NCBI GenBank assembly: GCA_965230225.1
Contig: CBDDKM010000006.1
Coordinates: 248,001 to 312,000 of the forward strand
Origin: CALSMU01 sp965230225
Lineage (GTDB): Bacteria; Bacteroidota; Bacteroidia; Flavobacteriales_D; Parvicellaceae
Direction: 5' to 3'
DNA length: 64,000 nt
Positions 24,584 to 32,769 of the stretch are shown in pieces. The position numbers and the translations under genes were made by a program. Below the pieces are notes generated by a model. That model worked only from the letters and a program-made list of their open reading frames with translations, was not told the origin of the DNA and did no database searches. The first letter of the stretch is position 1; every line of letters starts with the position of its first letter.

Positions 24584-27550
24584 GTGATTAAAACTGTTTA
24601 CATAAAACTAGTAGCCATTCTGGTTTTCATCCTAATGGTCTTCTCAGTTCCTGCCCAACATCCTTATTTCTGGCAGTTAACCGAAGAAGATGGATTGCCT
24701 AGTAATACAGTTTACGATTTAATGGAAGATACCCACGGAAACATTTGGATGGGAACCGACAAAGGATTGGTTAAATTCAATGGGCAACAGTTCGAATACT
24801 ATGTGTGCGAGTCCAGAAAAAGTTTGGCAGTAACCAATGTTAATCAGGATGAGCAGGGAAGGATTTGGTGTTCCAACTTTAGTTATCAGGTGTTTTATGT
24901 GGAGAACGGTGAGATGAAGGAATTGCCGCTTGGGCTGGACAACAATAACATTGAGGGGCACTTAAAACTGACTCTTACCGAGGAGCATTTATATGTTTAC
25001 ACCTTCAATTTTGCCAATAGGTATGAGTTGGCTACCGGAAATTGGGAGCTGGATTATGCTAGTTCATTCTGGCCCAAATCCCATAGCCATGATGGTCGAT
25101 CTTCATTACAGGACATTACTTACCACAACAACGAGTTTTATTATCATTTTAGGTATGAGGTACTTCGTGTTAATGATGGGAAAGTGATTAATCGACAGCC
25201 TCAGGCAAAAGGGTCCGTTTTCTTTATTTCGTCCTGGGCAGAGAACGAATTGGTAATGTTGGAAAGAAGAACTCCAACTGCATTGTTGCTTTCAGAGAAC
25301 CTCGAAGTTAATGGTGAAATTGACCTTGGAACTCATTTCAAAGATTCGTCTACCAGATCATTATCCTATTCTTCATTAGAAAATCGGTTTTGGTTTTGTA
25401 CCTCGAAGGGAGCAGCCTATTTGAAAAACGGAAAGCTATCTCAGGTGTTTTTGCCGGGAGAACAGGTATCTGATGTGTTGGAGGATAGAGAGGGGAACTT
25501 GTGGTTTGCCACTTTGCAGAATGCACTCTATGTAGTTCCTGAGGTAGATATAGAAGTGTATAATACGAAGAACTCAGGTTTGGTAAATGATCACTTAAGA
25601 AGCCTGGGTGTTTCTCCTGAAGGAGATTTATTGATTGGAACTTACCATGGAGAAGTTCAAATAATGGATCAATTTAAAACTCCTGGTAAGTACCTGGAAT
25701 CTGGGATAAAAAAGGAGATAGAAGGATTTGCTCAATCTCCATCTGGCGAGACAGTGGTATTTGGGGAGCGAGTATTTAATATCGATACACCAAATAAAGA
25801 TTATGCTCAAAAATGGCAGTATTTTAAATCATTGGAGTGGATAGATGACGAAACTTCTATATGTGTTGAGTCCGGACAGTTTTTTGTGGAAGGATTGGAG
25901 GGAGGTCGACCAGTTTTTCCAAATCAGAAAAAATATGGCTTTTTATGGGGGCATCATCTGGAAACCTTTTATCGATTAACCCTTAAAACGAAAGGGGTAC
26001 GATCAGCAGCTTACGATAAGGATAGCAACGCATTTTATGTGGGAACAACCTCTGGGTTGTTTTACTATTCGGAATCTTACTGTGGAGAGGTGTTTTTGGA
26101 TGGCCAGGAATCCATCAGTTGTTTAAGGGTAATTAATGGGAATGATGGCGTTTTTTGGGTGGCAACAGCTTCTCAGGGGATACTTGGTTTTGAAGAAAGA
26201 AATCTGATACATGAAATTGGAACTAAAACAGGTTTGGCAACTGATTATTTCTCCAGGGTTCGATCAGATGGAGATTTGCTTTGGGCGGCAAGTAACATGG
26301 GATTATATCGAATTTCTAAAAGTACCGAAGAGTTTGAACTATTTAATCGTTTAGATGGTTTGCCTTCTAACGAATGTAGCGATATATTGATTCATGGAGA
26401 CTATGTTTGGTTAGCTACCATGAAGGGGTTGGTTAAAATTCCTCGAGACCTTTCCAGTGTAAATAAAACACTACCTAAGTTGTTGTTTTCGGGTGTTTAT
26501 GTTAATCAGCAGAAAACTGATCTGAAAGAAAAATGGAGTCACGATTTAAACAATTTCAAATTTGATCTTTCTCCTCTTGCTTTTAGAAATAGAGGAGAAG
26601 GGAAGGTGAAATACCGATTAATTGGGAGAGATGATAACTGGACAGAGGTCTCTATTACAGAGTCTGTAGTTCGTTTTCATTCACTACCTCCTGGTAACTA
26701 TACTTTTGAGGCATACGCTACCAATGAGGATGGTTTAGCAGGAGAAACCATTCGGTATTCTTTTACGGTATTGCCTCCTTTCTGGCAAACCTGGTGGTTT
26801 GTACTAATCATGATTTTGTTTTTGGTGCTAGTGGTGAGTTTAATATTCGTGGTTCGAATTAATATCCTGAAAAAGAGAAACAGAATTGAGCAGGATTTAA
26901 GAGTTTCTCAGCTCACAGCTTTAAAGGCCCAAATGAATCCACACTTTGTATTCAATGCTTTAAATTCGATTCAGGAGTATGTGTTATTACATCAAACCAA
27001 ATTGGCTAATGATTATCTGGGGAAGTTTGCAAGATTGATGCGTAAAACCCTTGACCTTTCTAATCAAATGGAGATATCGTTGGCCGAAGAAATAAGCCTT
27101 TTAGATTTGTACCTGGAGTTAGAAGCCATCCGTTTTGAAGATTCATTTTCTTACCTGGTGGAGGTTGATGAACAATTGGATACTGAGTACATCATGATCC
27201 CTTCTATGATTATTCAACCCTATGTGGAGAATGCCATCAAACATGGATTGCTACATAAAAAAGAAGGAAGAGAATTAAAGCTGTCATTTAAAGCGGTAGA
27301 AGGAGCAGTGGAATGCCATGTAATTGATAATGGAATTGGTATTAAAGCTTCCATGGCCATTAATGCAAGAAGAAAACAAACTCATAAATCGTTTAGTACC
27401 AGTGCTATTCAAAAAAGACTGGAACTATTGAACAAAGACTGGCCCAATAAAATTGAGGTGAAAACCATTGATTTAACTGATGAAATAACTCAGGCTACCG
27501 GAACACATGTAAAACTTATTATCCCTATAAAACCAGAAACAAATGCTTAA
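24584..27550 (+). CDS. Two-component sensor: Reg_prop beta-propeller, Y_Y_Y domain and LytS-type histidine kinase
   Basis: I place the start at the GTG at 24584, which gives a normal signal peptide (MIKTVYIKLVAILVFILMVFSVPAQ). A TTG at 24485 would add an unlikely hydrophilic leader. The periplasmic region (about 30-690) has propeller repeats (GLPSNTVYDLMEDTHGNIWMG, GLPSNECSDILIHGDYVWLA). It ends with a Y_Y_Y domain (RLIGRDDNWTEV to PPGNYTFEAYATNEDG). One transmembrane helix (about 730-755) leads to a His_kinase domain with MNPHFVFNALNSIQ (His787) and an ATPase (PYVENAIKHG, DNGIGI). The downstream LytTR regulator overlaps by 8 bases and is surely the partner. Confidence 0.9.
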   Translation: MIKTVYIKLVAILVFILMVFSVPAQHPYFWQLTEEDGLPSNTVYDLMEDTHGNIWMGTDKGLVKFNGQQFEYYVCESRKSLAVTNVNQDEQGRIWCSNFSYQVFYVENGEMKELPLGLDNNNIEGHLKLTLTEEHLYVYTFNFANRYELATGNWELDYASSFWPKSHSHDGRSSLQDITYHNNEFYYHFRYEVLRVNDGKVINRQPQAKGSVFFISSWAENELVMLERRTPTALLLSENLEVNGEIDLGTHFKDSSTRSLSYSSLENRFWFCTSKGAAYLKNGKLSQVFLPGEQVSDVLEDREGNLWFATLQNALYVVPEVDIEVYNTKNSGLVNDHLRSLGVSPEGDLLIGTYHGEVQIMDQFKTPGKYLESGIKKEIEGFAQSPSGETVVFGERVFNIDTPNKDYAQKWQYFKSLEWIDDETSICVESGQFFVEGLEGGRPVFPNQKKYGFLWGHHLETFYRLTLKTKGVRSAAYDKDSNAFYVGTTSGLFYYSESYCGEVFLDGQESISCLRVINGNDGVFWVATASQGILGFEERNLIHEIGTKTGLATDYFSRVRSDGDLLWAASNMGLYRISKSTEEFELFNRLDGLPSNECSDILIHGDYVWLATMKGLVKIPRDLSSVNKTLPKLLFSGVYVNQQKTDLKEKWSHDLNNFKFDLSPLAFRNRGEGKVKYRLIGRDDNWTEVSITESVVRFHSLPPGNYTFEAYATNEDGLAGETIRYSFTVLPPFWQTWWFVLIMILFLVLVVSLIFVVRINILKKRNRIEQDLRVSQLTALKAQMNPHFVFNALNSIQEYVLLHQTKLANDYLGKFARLMRKTLDLSNQMEISLAEEISLLDLYLELEAIRFEDSFSYLVEVDEQLDTEYIMIPSMIIQPYVENAIKHGLLHKKEGRELKLSFKAVEGAVECHVIDNGIGIKASMAINARRKQTHKSFSTSAIQKRLELLNKDWPNKIEVKTIDLTDEITQATGTHVKLIIPIKPETNA

Positions 27551-28286
27551 AGCAATTATTATTGACGATGAACCTAAGGCAAGAAGAGTATTATGTGCTT
27601 TGATTGAGCAAAACTGTAGCAATGTTCAAATATTAGCTACAGCAGAAGATGTGCCTGAGGCAGTTAAGCAAATAAATAAGTATAAACCAGATTTGATCTT
27701 TCTGGATATTGAAATGCCAGGGTTTACTGGTTTTCAGCTATTGGACTTTTTCGAAAATGTCGATTTTCAAATCATATTTACAACTGCTTATAGTGAATAT
27801 GCTTTACAAGCGTTTCAGGTATCTGCAGTAGATTATCTCCTTAAGCCCATAGAAATTACTGATTTGAAATTGGCTATTGAAAAGGTAGAAAAGCAACAAA
27901 AGGTAGTGGATCAAAACATGCACCTGGAAGCATTGAAGGCAAATCTTAACCCTAATGGAAATCTTAAAAAAGTAGCGTTGCCGGTGGCAGATGGATTTGT
28001 GTTTGTAGAGCCGGAAGATGTTATTTACCTACAGGCGGATGGTTCCTATACTCATATTTTATTGGCGGATGGGCAAAAATTATTGGTAACTAAGAAAATC
28101 AAAACCTTTGATCAAATCTTAAATCATCCTTGTTTCTTTAAAACACATCGATCTTATTTGGTAAACTTGAATAGAATTCAGCAATATGTTAGGCAAGATG
28201 GAGGGTATATTATCATGTCTAATGGAGATCGAGTAAGCCTAGCCAGAGATCGAAAAGATGAATTTCTAACTACCATATCTTCTTAA
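27543..28286 (+). CDS. LytTR-family response regulator, partner of the upstream LytS-type kinase
   Basis: The receiver domain (1-120) has DDE (8-10), phospho-acceptor Asp55 (LIFLDIEMPG), TTAYSEYA and the LKPI lysine. The LytTR domain (about 145-245) shows DVIYLQADGSYTHILLADG and FFKTHRSYLVNLNRI. It overlaps the kinase by 8 bases. Directly downstream lie a long palindrome (28294-28324) and a promoter, which mark the next gene as its probable target. Confidence 0.93.
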   Translation: MLKAIIIDDEPKARRVLCALIEQNCSNVQILATAEDVPEAVKQINKYKPDLIFLDIEMPGFTGFQLLDFFENVDFQIIFTTAYSEYALQAFQVSAVDYLLKPIEITDLKLAIEKVEKQQKVVDQNMHLEALKANLNPNGNLKKVALPVADGFVFVEPEDVIYLQADGSYTHILLADGQKLLVTKKIKTFDQILNHPCFFKTHRSYLVNLNRIQQYVRQDGGYIIMSNGDRVSLARDRKDEFLTTISS

Positions 28287-28293
28287 TGCTACA

Positions 28294-28324
28294 TTTCGTG
28301 AAACGTAATTTACGATTCATGAAA
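28294..28324 (+). promoter_or_regulatory. 31-base near-perfect palindrome, probable LytTR activator site
   Basis: Outer arms TTTCGTGAA and TTCATGAAA and inner arms CGTAA and TTACG are symmetric about position 28309, with only two mismatched pairs. The centre lies about 59 bases before the expected start set by TACATTTG at 28354-28361, a typical class I activator position. Confidence 0.6.
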
Positions 28325-28353
28325 ACTACTACCGTAGAGTACTGATTGGCAGA

Positions 28354-28361
28354 TACATTTG
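28354..28361 (+). promoter_or_regulatory. -7 element (TACATTTG) of the secreted-protein gene
   Basis: A perfect TAnnTTTG without a TTG at -33, 25 bases before the ATG at 28386. This is the pattern of an activator-dependent promoter and fits the upstream palindrome. Confidence 0.5.
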
Positions 28362-28385
28362 GGTTGTAATCAAAATCAAACTCAA

Positions 28386-29453
28386 ATGAAAAAAATTATT
28401 TACGTTGCATTGGCTACTGCCTTATTAGCAGGAACAAGTAATTCGTTACAAGCCCAGGGATTAAAGGGTAAATTGGAGAAGAAATTGGCTGAAAAAATGG
28501 ATGCCAATAACAATAAAGGAAAATCAGATGGTGTTGTAGCTCCTCCGCATAAGGGACAGTTTTCTGATGATTATGGAATTTCTGGGTTATACCATTTATG
28601 GGAACCATGGGTGTTTATTCATAGAAAGCCATCTGCCAGAACCGGAAAGGAAATGGAGGCGCATACCATAAACCTGGATTATAATCCAGAGAAAATGTCG
28701 GCTCACATGTACTTTATAGAGGGACAATACGATCATTTCGAAATTAAAACATATACTGGCGATACTTACGAGAAGACAGTTTGGAATGCAAGTAAAATAT
28801 ATTGCTCTATGTGGCGAGGACATAGAGAAATTTCCCCAAGCCATACGGAAGATAAAAGGAGTAAAGGAGTAGCATTTCTTCAAATTGAAGAAGGTGTGTT
28901 TGCAGTTGGAGAGTTTAGATACAACACTAAAGCTCCGTGGGTTACTATTCCCGAAGAGTCTCATTCATACATCAATATAATGGCTAAAGACCCTGCGAAA
29001 TTAGAAGGATTAACACAGGAAAAGGTAATGGAAATGTGCCAGAAAAGAGCTGAGGAGATCAATGAGATTTACCGAAATGCCAGAGCAGGAAACATTAAAT
29101 TGCCAAAGAGAAGAATGACTGAAGCTTCTCAGGTAGAGGAAGCGCATAAATTTATGGCAGAAGCAGCTTCTACGGATGATCAGGGAGATTGGTCAGGACA
29201 ACACATGTATACTTATGTACACAGCAGTGATTGGGGAGTAACCTATGCAGATATTCAAAAAACAGAGCCGGTTAAAAGAAGATTAACCATTATTGGAGTA
29301 GGAACGTCAACCACTCAACCTGGGAAGTGTTTCTATCAAGTAGGGTATTTACAACAAAACTGGAATGGAACCAAATGGGGACCAACTTTCTTCAGTGGAT
29401 TTGGTGGAGGAAAAATCCATACCACTTGCGAAAATGCTAGTGAGTATCAATAA
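28386..29453 (+). CDS. Secreted protein of unknown function, probable target of the LytS/LytTR pair
   Basis: The ATG at 28386 starts a signal peptide (MKKIIYVALATALLAGTSNSLQAQ). The ATG at 28359 lies inside the -7 box. A short charged helix (LKGKLEKKLAEKMDANNNKGK) precedes about 300 residues of mixed fold rich in aromatic residues (YHLWEPWVFIHRKPSARTG). A GFGGGKIHTTCENASEYQ end follows. I recognise no family. It has its own activator-type promoter and terminator. Confidence 0.75.
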   Translation: MKKIIYVALATALLAGTSNSLQAQGLKGKLEKKLAEKMDANNNKGKSDGVVAPPHKGQFSDDYGISGLYHLWEPWVFIHRKPSARTGKEMEAHTINLDYNPEKMSAHMYFIEGQYDHFEIKTYTGDTYEKTVWNASKIYCSMWRGHREISPSHTEDKRSKGVAFLQIEEGVFAVGEFRYNTKAPWVTIPEESHSYINIMAKDPAKLEGLTQEKVMEMCQKRAEEINEIYRNARAGNIKLPKRRMTEASQVEEAHKFMAEAASTDDQGDWSGQHMYTYVHSSDWGVTYADIQKTEPVKRRLTIIGVGTSTTQPGKCFYQVGYLQQNWNGTKWGPTFFSGFGGGKIHTTCENASEYQ

Positions 29454-29479
29454 GTAGAGTAGTACACCCCTTATTTATA

Positions 29480-29513
29480 AACGGTCTGCAAGTTAATTGC
29501 AGGCCGTTTTTCG
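29480..29513 (+). terminator. Terminator after the secreted-protein gene
   Basis: AACGGTCTGCAA pairs with TTGCAGGCCGTT (one T-G pair) around GTTAA, followed by TTTTTCG. Confidence 0.85.
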
Positions 29514-29602
29514 TTTTAACCAACTCAAACGATGCATTCACTAATTAGTTATTGAGTAAGTAATTGTAAAGGAGGAATATTGTGGTATAAAAAATTAATG
29601 TT

Positions 29603-30472
29603 ATGAAAGATCATAGTAATAAATTAGTGTATGTATTGTTGGGAGTAGTTTTGTTTAGCGCATTTAAAACTCCTACGGTACCCACTCAAGTTCAGGAACC
29701 TCAAATTAATCAGGATCGCCTAATTACCGTAACTGGAAGTGCAGACATGCTGGTGCCACCAGACGAAATAACTGTTGAGATATCTTACAGAGAGTACTGG
29801 AATAATTATAAACTAAAGAAGAAAGAGGAAATAAAAAACATTGAAGATAAAATCATCAATGCCATTACAGAGGCAGGGGTGGAGAAAGAAAAAATTGTGG
29901 TTAACTCCGATTGGGCCTGGCGCCACAATTGGAATTATTGGCACTATTGGTACAATTACTACAACCAGTTGCACCAGAAAAACCTAACCGTTAAGGTTAC
30001 TTCACCTGCTCAATTGGATGAAATCATTAGCAACATTAAAGACCGTTCCATTAAAAAGGAAGGAATCGTTAGTATAATGCTCAACGGGTCTTCTAATAAG
30101 GATATTCAAGAGTACCGTAAGATGGTAAAGGAAAGAGCTATTCAAGCAGCCGAGGAAAAAGCAGATTATTTGCTTAGTGCCGTAAACCAAAAAAGAGGTG
30201 TTGTGGTAAGTGTAACCGAATTAGCAGATCCTCAAACTACTAGTACCACCAGACATAATTATTATGACTATTGGGGGCGCGGATGGCCATATTATGGAGG
30301 GTACGGTTACAGTTCTGTTACTAGCTCTCCAAATGCAATGATCAGTAATAGCTCTGTAAACATGCCTGTAGGAGGAGTAAGTAGAGGTAGTGGAGGAAGT
30401 GGTAACGACGACCTTGGAATGAAGCCCATCCGATTAAGATATGAAATCCAGGTGGTGTTTGCTATTCAGTAA
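29603..30472 (+). CDS. SIMPL-domain (DUF541) protein
   Basis: An N-terminal hydrophobic segment (8-22) acts as signal or anchor. The SIMPL domain starts at RLITVTGSADMLVPPDEITVEISY (about 40-63) and ends with IRLRYEIQVVFAIQ, the expected final strand. An aromatic insertion (WRHNWNYWHYWYNYYNQLH near 110-128) and a Gly/Tyr-rich loop (YWGRGWPYYGGYGY) are unusual. SIMPL proteins are envelope proteins of poorly known role that form ring-like oligomers. It is convergent, with no gap, with the WG-repeat gene. Confidence 0.88.
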   Translation: MKDHSNKLVYVLLGVVLFSAFKTPTVPTQVQEPQINQDRLITVTGSADMLVPPDEITVEISYREYWNNYKLKKKEEIKNIEDKIINAITEAGVEKEKIVVNSDWAWRHNWNYWHYWYNYYNQLHQKNLTVKVTSPAQLDEIISNIKDRSIKKEGIVSIMLNGSSNKDIQEYRKMVKERAIQAAEEKADYLLSAVNQKRGVVVSVTELADPQTTSTTRHNYYDYWGRGWPYYGGYGYSSVTSSPNAMISNSSVNMPVGGVSRGSGGSGNDDLGMKPIRLRYEIQVVFAIQ

Positions 30473-31564
30473 TTAGTCCTCAAAAAATTCTGCCCCAAAA
30501 GAGGTGATTAAGTCTTTGTGATCGTGATCGAAGGTAGTAAGTAAGGTAACTCCTTTATGGCTACTTAAAAACTTCAAGGTCTTGTATTTGGGCTTAATCA
30601 CTTCTTTTAATTCCAAATGGTAAACACCGAAATTACCATTGTTCTCAACTATTACAGCATCTATAAAGTATTTAACTATGCTATCGTACACAAAAGGAAC
30701 AAGTGTTTTTTGACTGTAATCTATTACTCCATGTTTTCCATTTTTTGAAGCTATTATCAGAGGTTTTCTACGGTAGTTGGATACCTTGTAAATGTCATCA
30801 AATTCGGTTGGTAGGAAGAAGTCAGAACTCAGGTTTTTAATTTCATCTTTATGAACTAAACCTACTTTGTTTTTGAAATAAACTTTGTAGTATTTGTGCT
30901 CAAATTTTTCGGTAGAGATGCTATCTATGCTGGTTTTGTGTATTTCCTTAAATTTATCAAATGGAAGGGGTGGAGGAGTGCTTTTTTTGTATCCACCATA
31001 ATCGTAACCGTCATCCTCCATAAGGTAAACCGGCTCTTTTAACTTTTTTTCAGTGGTATTTTTAACCTCTATAACTTCATCAGGTTTAGAGATATCTATT
31101 TTTAGAATTTTACCTCCTTCTTTACAGTAGAAGTTATTTCGACTTCCTTCACCGTATAAGTCCTGATCACTTTTAAAAATCTCATCGTATTTAAGTGGGA
31201 TTACCTTATTGAACTCCTTGTCTGTTACCCCATATTTTCCTTTTTTGGAAACAATGTAGAAATAGTCGTCTTGAGCGTATCCAATATCGCATGTATGGTA
31301 TTTAGGAGGGATAATATACTCATTGTCTGGACCAATGTAACCTTCCTTTCCTTTGTGAATGGTTTTTGCCCAGTATGCCCCGGAGATATAATGCTTATAA
31401 AAACTTGAAACAGAGTCGTATTCTGGTGTTATCTGAATGATGCCTTTATAGTTGCAAAAGCCCCATTTTTCTCCTGATCTATACGGGTATAGTGCGGTAG
31501 AATCTTGTGCAAGATGGAAAGAACAAATTAGCAACGTACTTAATAATAATAAGCTACTTTTCAT
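30473..31564 (-). CDS. Secreted WG-repeat protein
   Basis: A signal peptide (1-19) is followed by several WG (KWG) repeats: SGEKWGFCNYKGIIQITPEYDSV, KGKEGYIGPDNEYIIPPKY, KGKYGVTDKEFNKVIPLKYDEI and NGKHGVIDYSQKTLVPFVYDSI. WG repeats form beta structures that bind ligands in many bacterial envelope proteins. The role of this one is unknown. Its stop is adjacent to that of the convergent SIMPL gene. Confidence 0.85.
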   Translation of the reverse strand: MKSSLLLLSTLLICSFHLAQDSTALYPYRSGEKWGFCNYKGIIQITPEYDSVSSFYKHYISGAYWAKTIHKGKEGYIGPDNEYIIPPKYHTCDIGYAQDDYFYIVSKKGKYGVTDKEFNKVIPLKYDEIFKSDQDLYGEGSRNNFYCKEGGKILKIDISKPDEVIEVKNTTEKKLKEPVYLMEDDGYDYGGYKKSTPPPLPFDKFKEIHKTSIDSISTEKFEHKYYKVYFKNKVGLVHKDEIKNLSSDFFLPTEFDDIYKVSNYRRKPLIIASKNGKHGVIDYSQKTLVPFVYDSIVKYFIDAVIVENNGNFGVYHLELKEVIKPKYKTLKFLSSHKGVTLLTTFDHDHKDLITSFGAEFFED

Positions 31565-31590
31565 TATGGTTGTTTGATAAGGTTGATGAA

Positions 31591-31598
31591 CAAATGTA
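31591..31598 (-). promoter_or_regulatory. -7 element (TACATTTG) of the WG-repeat gene
   Basis: A perfect TAnnTTTG on the minus strand 27 bases before the ATG. The -33 TTG is lacking. Confidence 0.4.
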
Positions 31599-31660
31599 AA
31601 GAATAACCGATTAAGGAAGTTGGAATAGTGCTAAATGTACTGTTCCTGTTTATGAAAAGT

Positions 31661-31692
31661 AAAAAAGACTCACCATATAGGGAGTCTTTTTA
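31661..31692. terminator. Hairpin with flanking A and T runs
   Basis: AAAAGACTC pairs with GAGTCTTTT around an 8-base loop. It insulates the candidate small RNA at 31750-31832 from the WG-repeat gene. Confidence 0.6.
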
Positions 31693-31717
31693 TATTCACT
31701 TAACCTTAGGTTTACCT

Positions 31718-31744
31718 TTTGTTTATCTGTTGAGTATAGCTTTG
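31718..31744 (+). promoter_or_regulatory. Promoter for a candidate small RNA
   Basis: TTTG at 31718-31721 and a perfect TAGCTTTG at 31737-31744 are separated by 15 bases, slightly shorter than the usual 17-23. Confidence 0.4.
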
Positions 31745-31749
31745 CAGTG

Positions 31750-31832
31750 TAACAATAGTAATCTTACTGGTTTCAACATGTACTTGACTGAAGCCTCATA
31801 GCCTGAAGCCTGCTGAATAGCAGGCTTTTTTT
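31750..31832 (+). ncRNA. Candidate small RNA of about 80 bases
   Basis: It starts just after a perfect TAnnTTTG box and ends in a strong rho-independent terminator (AAGCCTGC, TGAATA, GCAGGCTTTTTTT at 31806-31832). There is no ORF above eight codons. The T-tract is on the plus strand only, so the hairpin does not serve the minus-strand gene that ends at 31831. Target unknown. Confidence 0.45.
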
Positions 31833-32103
31833 ATGCTTTAATGAATTTGTGAGAGGTGATTTTCTCTTCTCCCTTTACTACTTCCAGTAAATAAGTGGAT
31901 GGTGGCAAGTTAGATAAGTGTATGCTGGTGCATCTGCCGGATAGTGGGCATCGTTGTAATATTCTTCCTTCCAGAGTAAATATTCTGTAATGATATCCTT
32001 GGTATTGGTCTGTTCCAATGTCTAAGGTTAACCAATCCCTGCATGGAACTGGGTGAACTTTGGATTGAAGTGGTGCAGTAGTCTCGATTTTTTCGGTAGT
32101 CAT
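31831..32103 (-). CDS. Stand-alone T9SS sorting-domain-like miniprotein without signal peptide
   Basis: The 90 residues are almost entirely a type A sorting-domain fold: VHPVPCRDWLTLDI, YHYRIFTLEGRILQRCPLSG, IHLSNLPPSTYLLEVV and HKFIKA. There is no export signal, and three cysteines are present. It follows the next upstream gene (a similar domain with a signal peptide) by 7 bases, out of frame, so the pair is a tandem duplication rather than one broken gene. Role unknown. A signalling CTD protein such as PorA of Porphyromonas is a precedent. Confidence 0.6.
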   Translation of the reverse strand: MTTEKIETTAPLQSKVHPVPCRDWLTLDIGTDQYQGYHYRIFTLEGRILQRCPLSGRCTSIHLSNLPPSTYLLEVVKGEEKITSHKFIKA

Positions 32104-32110
32104 AATGGTA

Positions 32111-32491
32111 TTATTTCTTTTTTACTTTAAATGAAGTGATGATATTTTCCTGATCAATTAACCAAACCAGGTAGGTGTCGGATTTTAGGTAGGTTAAGTT
32201 GATTTTATTGTTCTTTCCAGATAGGTTAGATTTTTGAACCAGTTTTCCGGTTACATCATAAACCTGGTAGTGTAAGGCTTTAAATTCTCCTTCTTTAATG
32301 TCTAATACAATGCTTTCTTCTATGTCGTTGGATGTTATTTCAATGTTTCGAGTGTCGTCCATTTGAATAGATTCCGTGATTTCGAACATGGAGTTGTCGC
32401 TGTTAGATGCCAGAGCAAGCTCGTTGTTTGGTACCTGAGCTAACATTAGGTTAGAAATGATTAAAGCGGAAAGGAAGAATAAAGTTTTCAT
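32111..32491 (-). CDS. Secreted T9SS sorting-domain-like miniprotein
   Basis: A signal peptide (1-18, ending LMLAQ) and an acidic linker lead to a sorting-domain fold (about 48-126): NIEITSNDIEESIVLDI, ALHYQVYDVTGKLVQKSNLSG, INLTYLKSDTYLVWLI and SFKVKKK. There is no cargo domain. It is likely cotranscribed with the related 31831-32103 gene. Proteins consisting of little but a CTD may report on T9SS function rather than be cargo. Confidence 0.65.
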   Translation of the reverse strand: MKTLFFLSALIISNLMLAQVPNNELALASNSDNSMFEITESIQMDDTRNIEITSNDIEESIVLDIKEGEFKALHYQVYDVTGKLVQKSNLSGKNNKINLTYLKSDTYLVWLIDQENIITSFKVKKK

Positions 32492-32582
32492 AATGATTGA
32501 ATTTGCTTTTATAGAGGTAATTATCGTGCCACTACACTAAGTTGTTCTTTGAATCCCTTTAGTTTGGGGAGGTGTAGGGTTG

Positions 32583-32644
32583 TTCCCAAAACGGGAAGTA
32601 GTTTCGAATTGAATCAATTTGAGATGGTATTCCCAAAATGGGAA
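32583..32644. promoter_or_regulatory. Paired palindromes TTCCCAAAA(C/T)GGGAA
   Basis: TTCCCAAAACGGGAA (32583-32597) and TTCCCAAAATGGGAA (32630-32644) flank a third perfect palindrome, AATTGAATCAATT (32607-32619), that sits exactly midway. They lie between the divergent miniprotein and serine dehydratase genes. The same core recurs at 43280-43309. Confidence 0.55.
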
Positions 32645-32738
32645 GAATGATGGTGTTTGAGTGCTGGCATAAATTGTCACAAAACATTTAATTATTGTTG
32701 TAGAATAAAAACTTTACAATTTGGTAAGGTTGAATCAT

Positions 32739-32746
32739 TAGATTTG
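32739..32746 (+). promoter_or_regulatory. -7 element (TAGATTTG) of the serine dehydratase gene
   Basis: A perfect TAnnTTTG with a TTTG 15 bases upstream. The ATG at 32770 is 24 bases downstream. The paired palindromes end about 95 bases before the -7 box. Confidence 0.5.
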
Positions 32747-32769
32747 TCCGGTTTTATAAAACGCCACCA

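Noticed and set aside
29568..29575. Shine-Dalgarno AAAGGAGG before the SIMPL gene
   Set aside because: It lies 27 bases before the ATG, too far to act, and the frames closest to it stop at once.
31831..32491. One T9SS protein broken by a frameshift
   Set aside because: Each part has a full sorting-domain fold and its own start and stop; the second is a diverged duplicate rather than a continuation.
32654..32682. Sigma-54 promoter (TGGCAT ... TTGTCA) before the serine dehydratase
   Set aside because: The distance between the GG and the expected GC is wrong and the -12 GC is missing. A normal TAGATTTG box lies closer to the gene.
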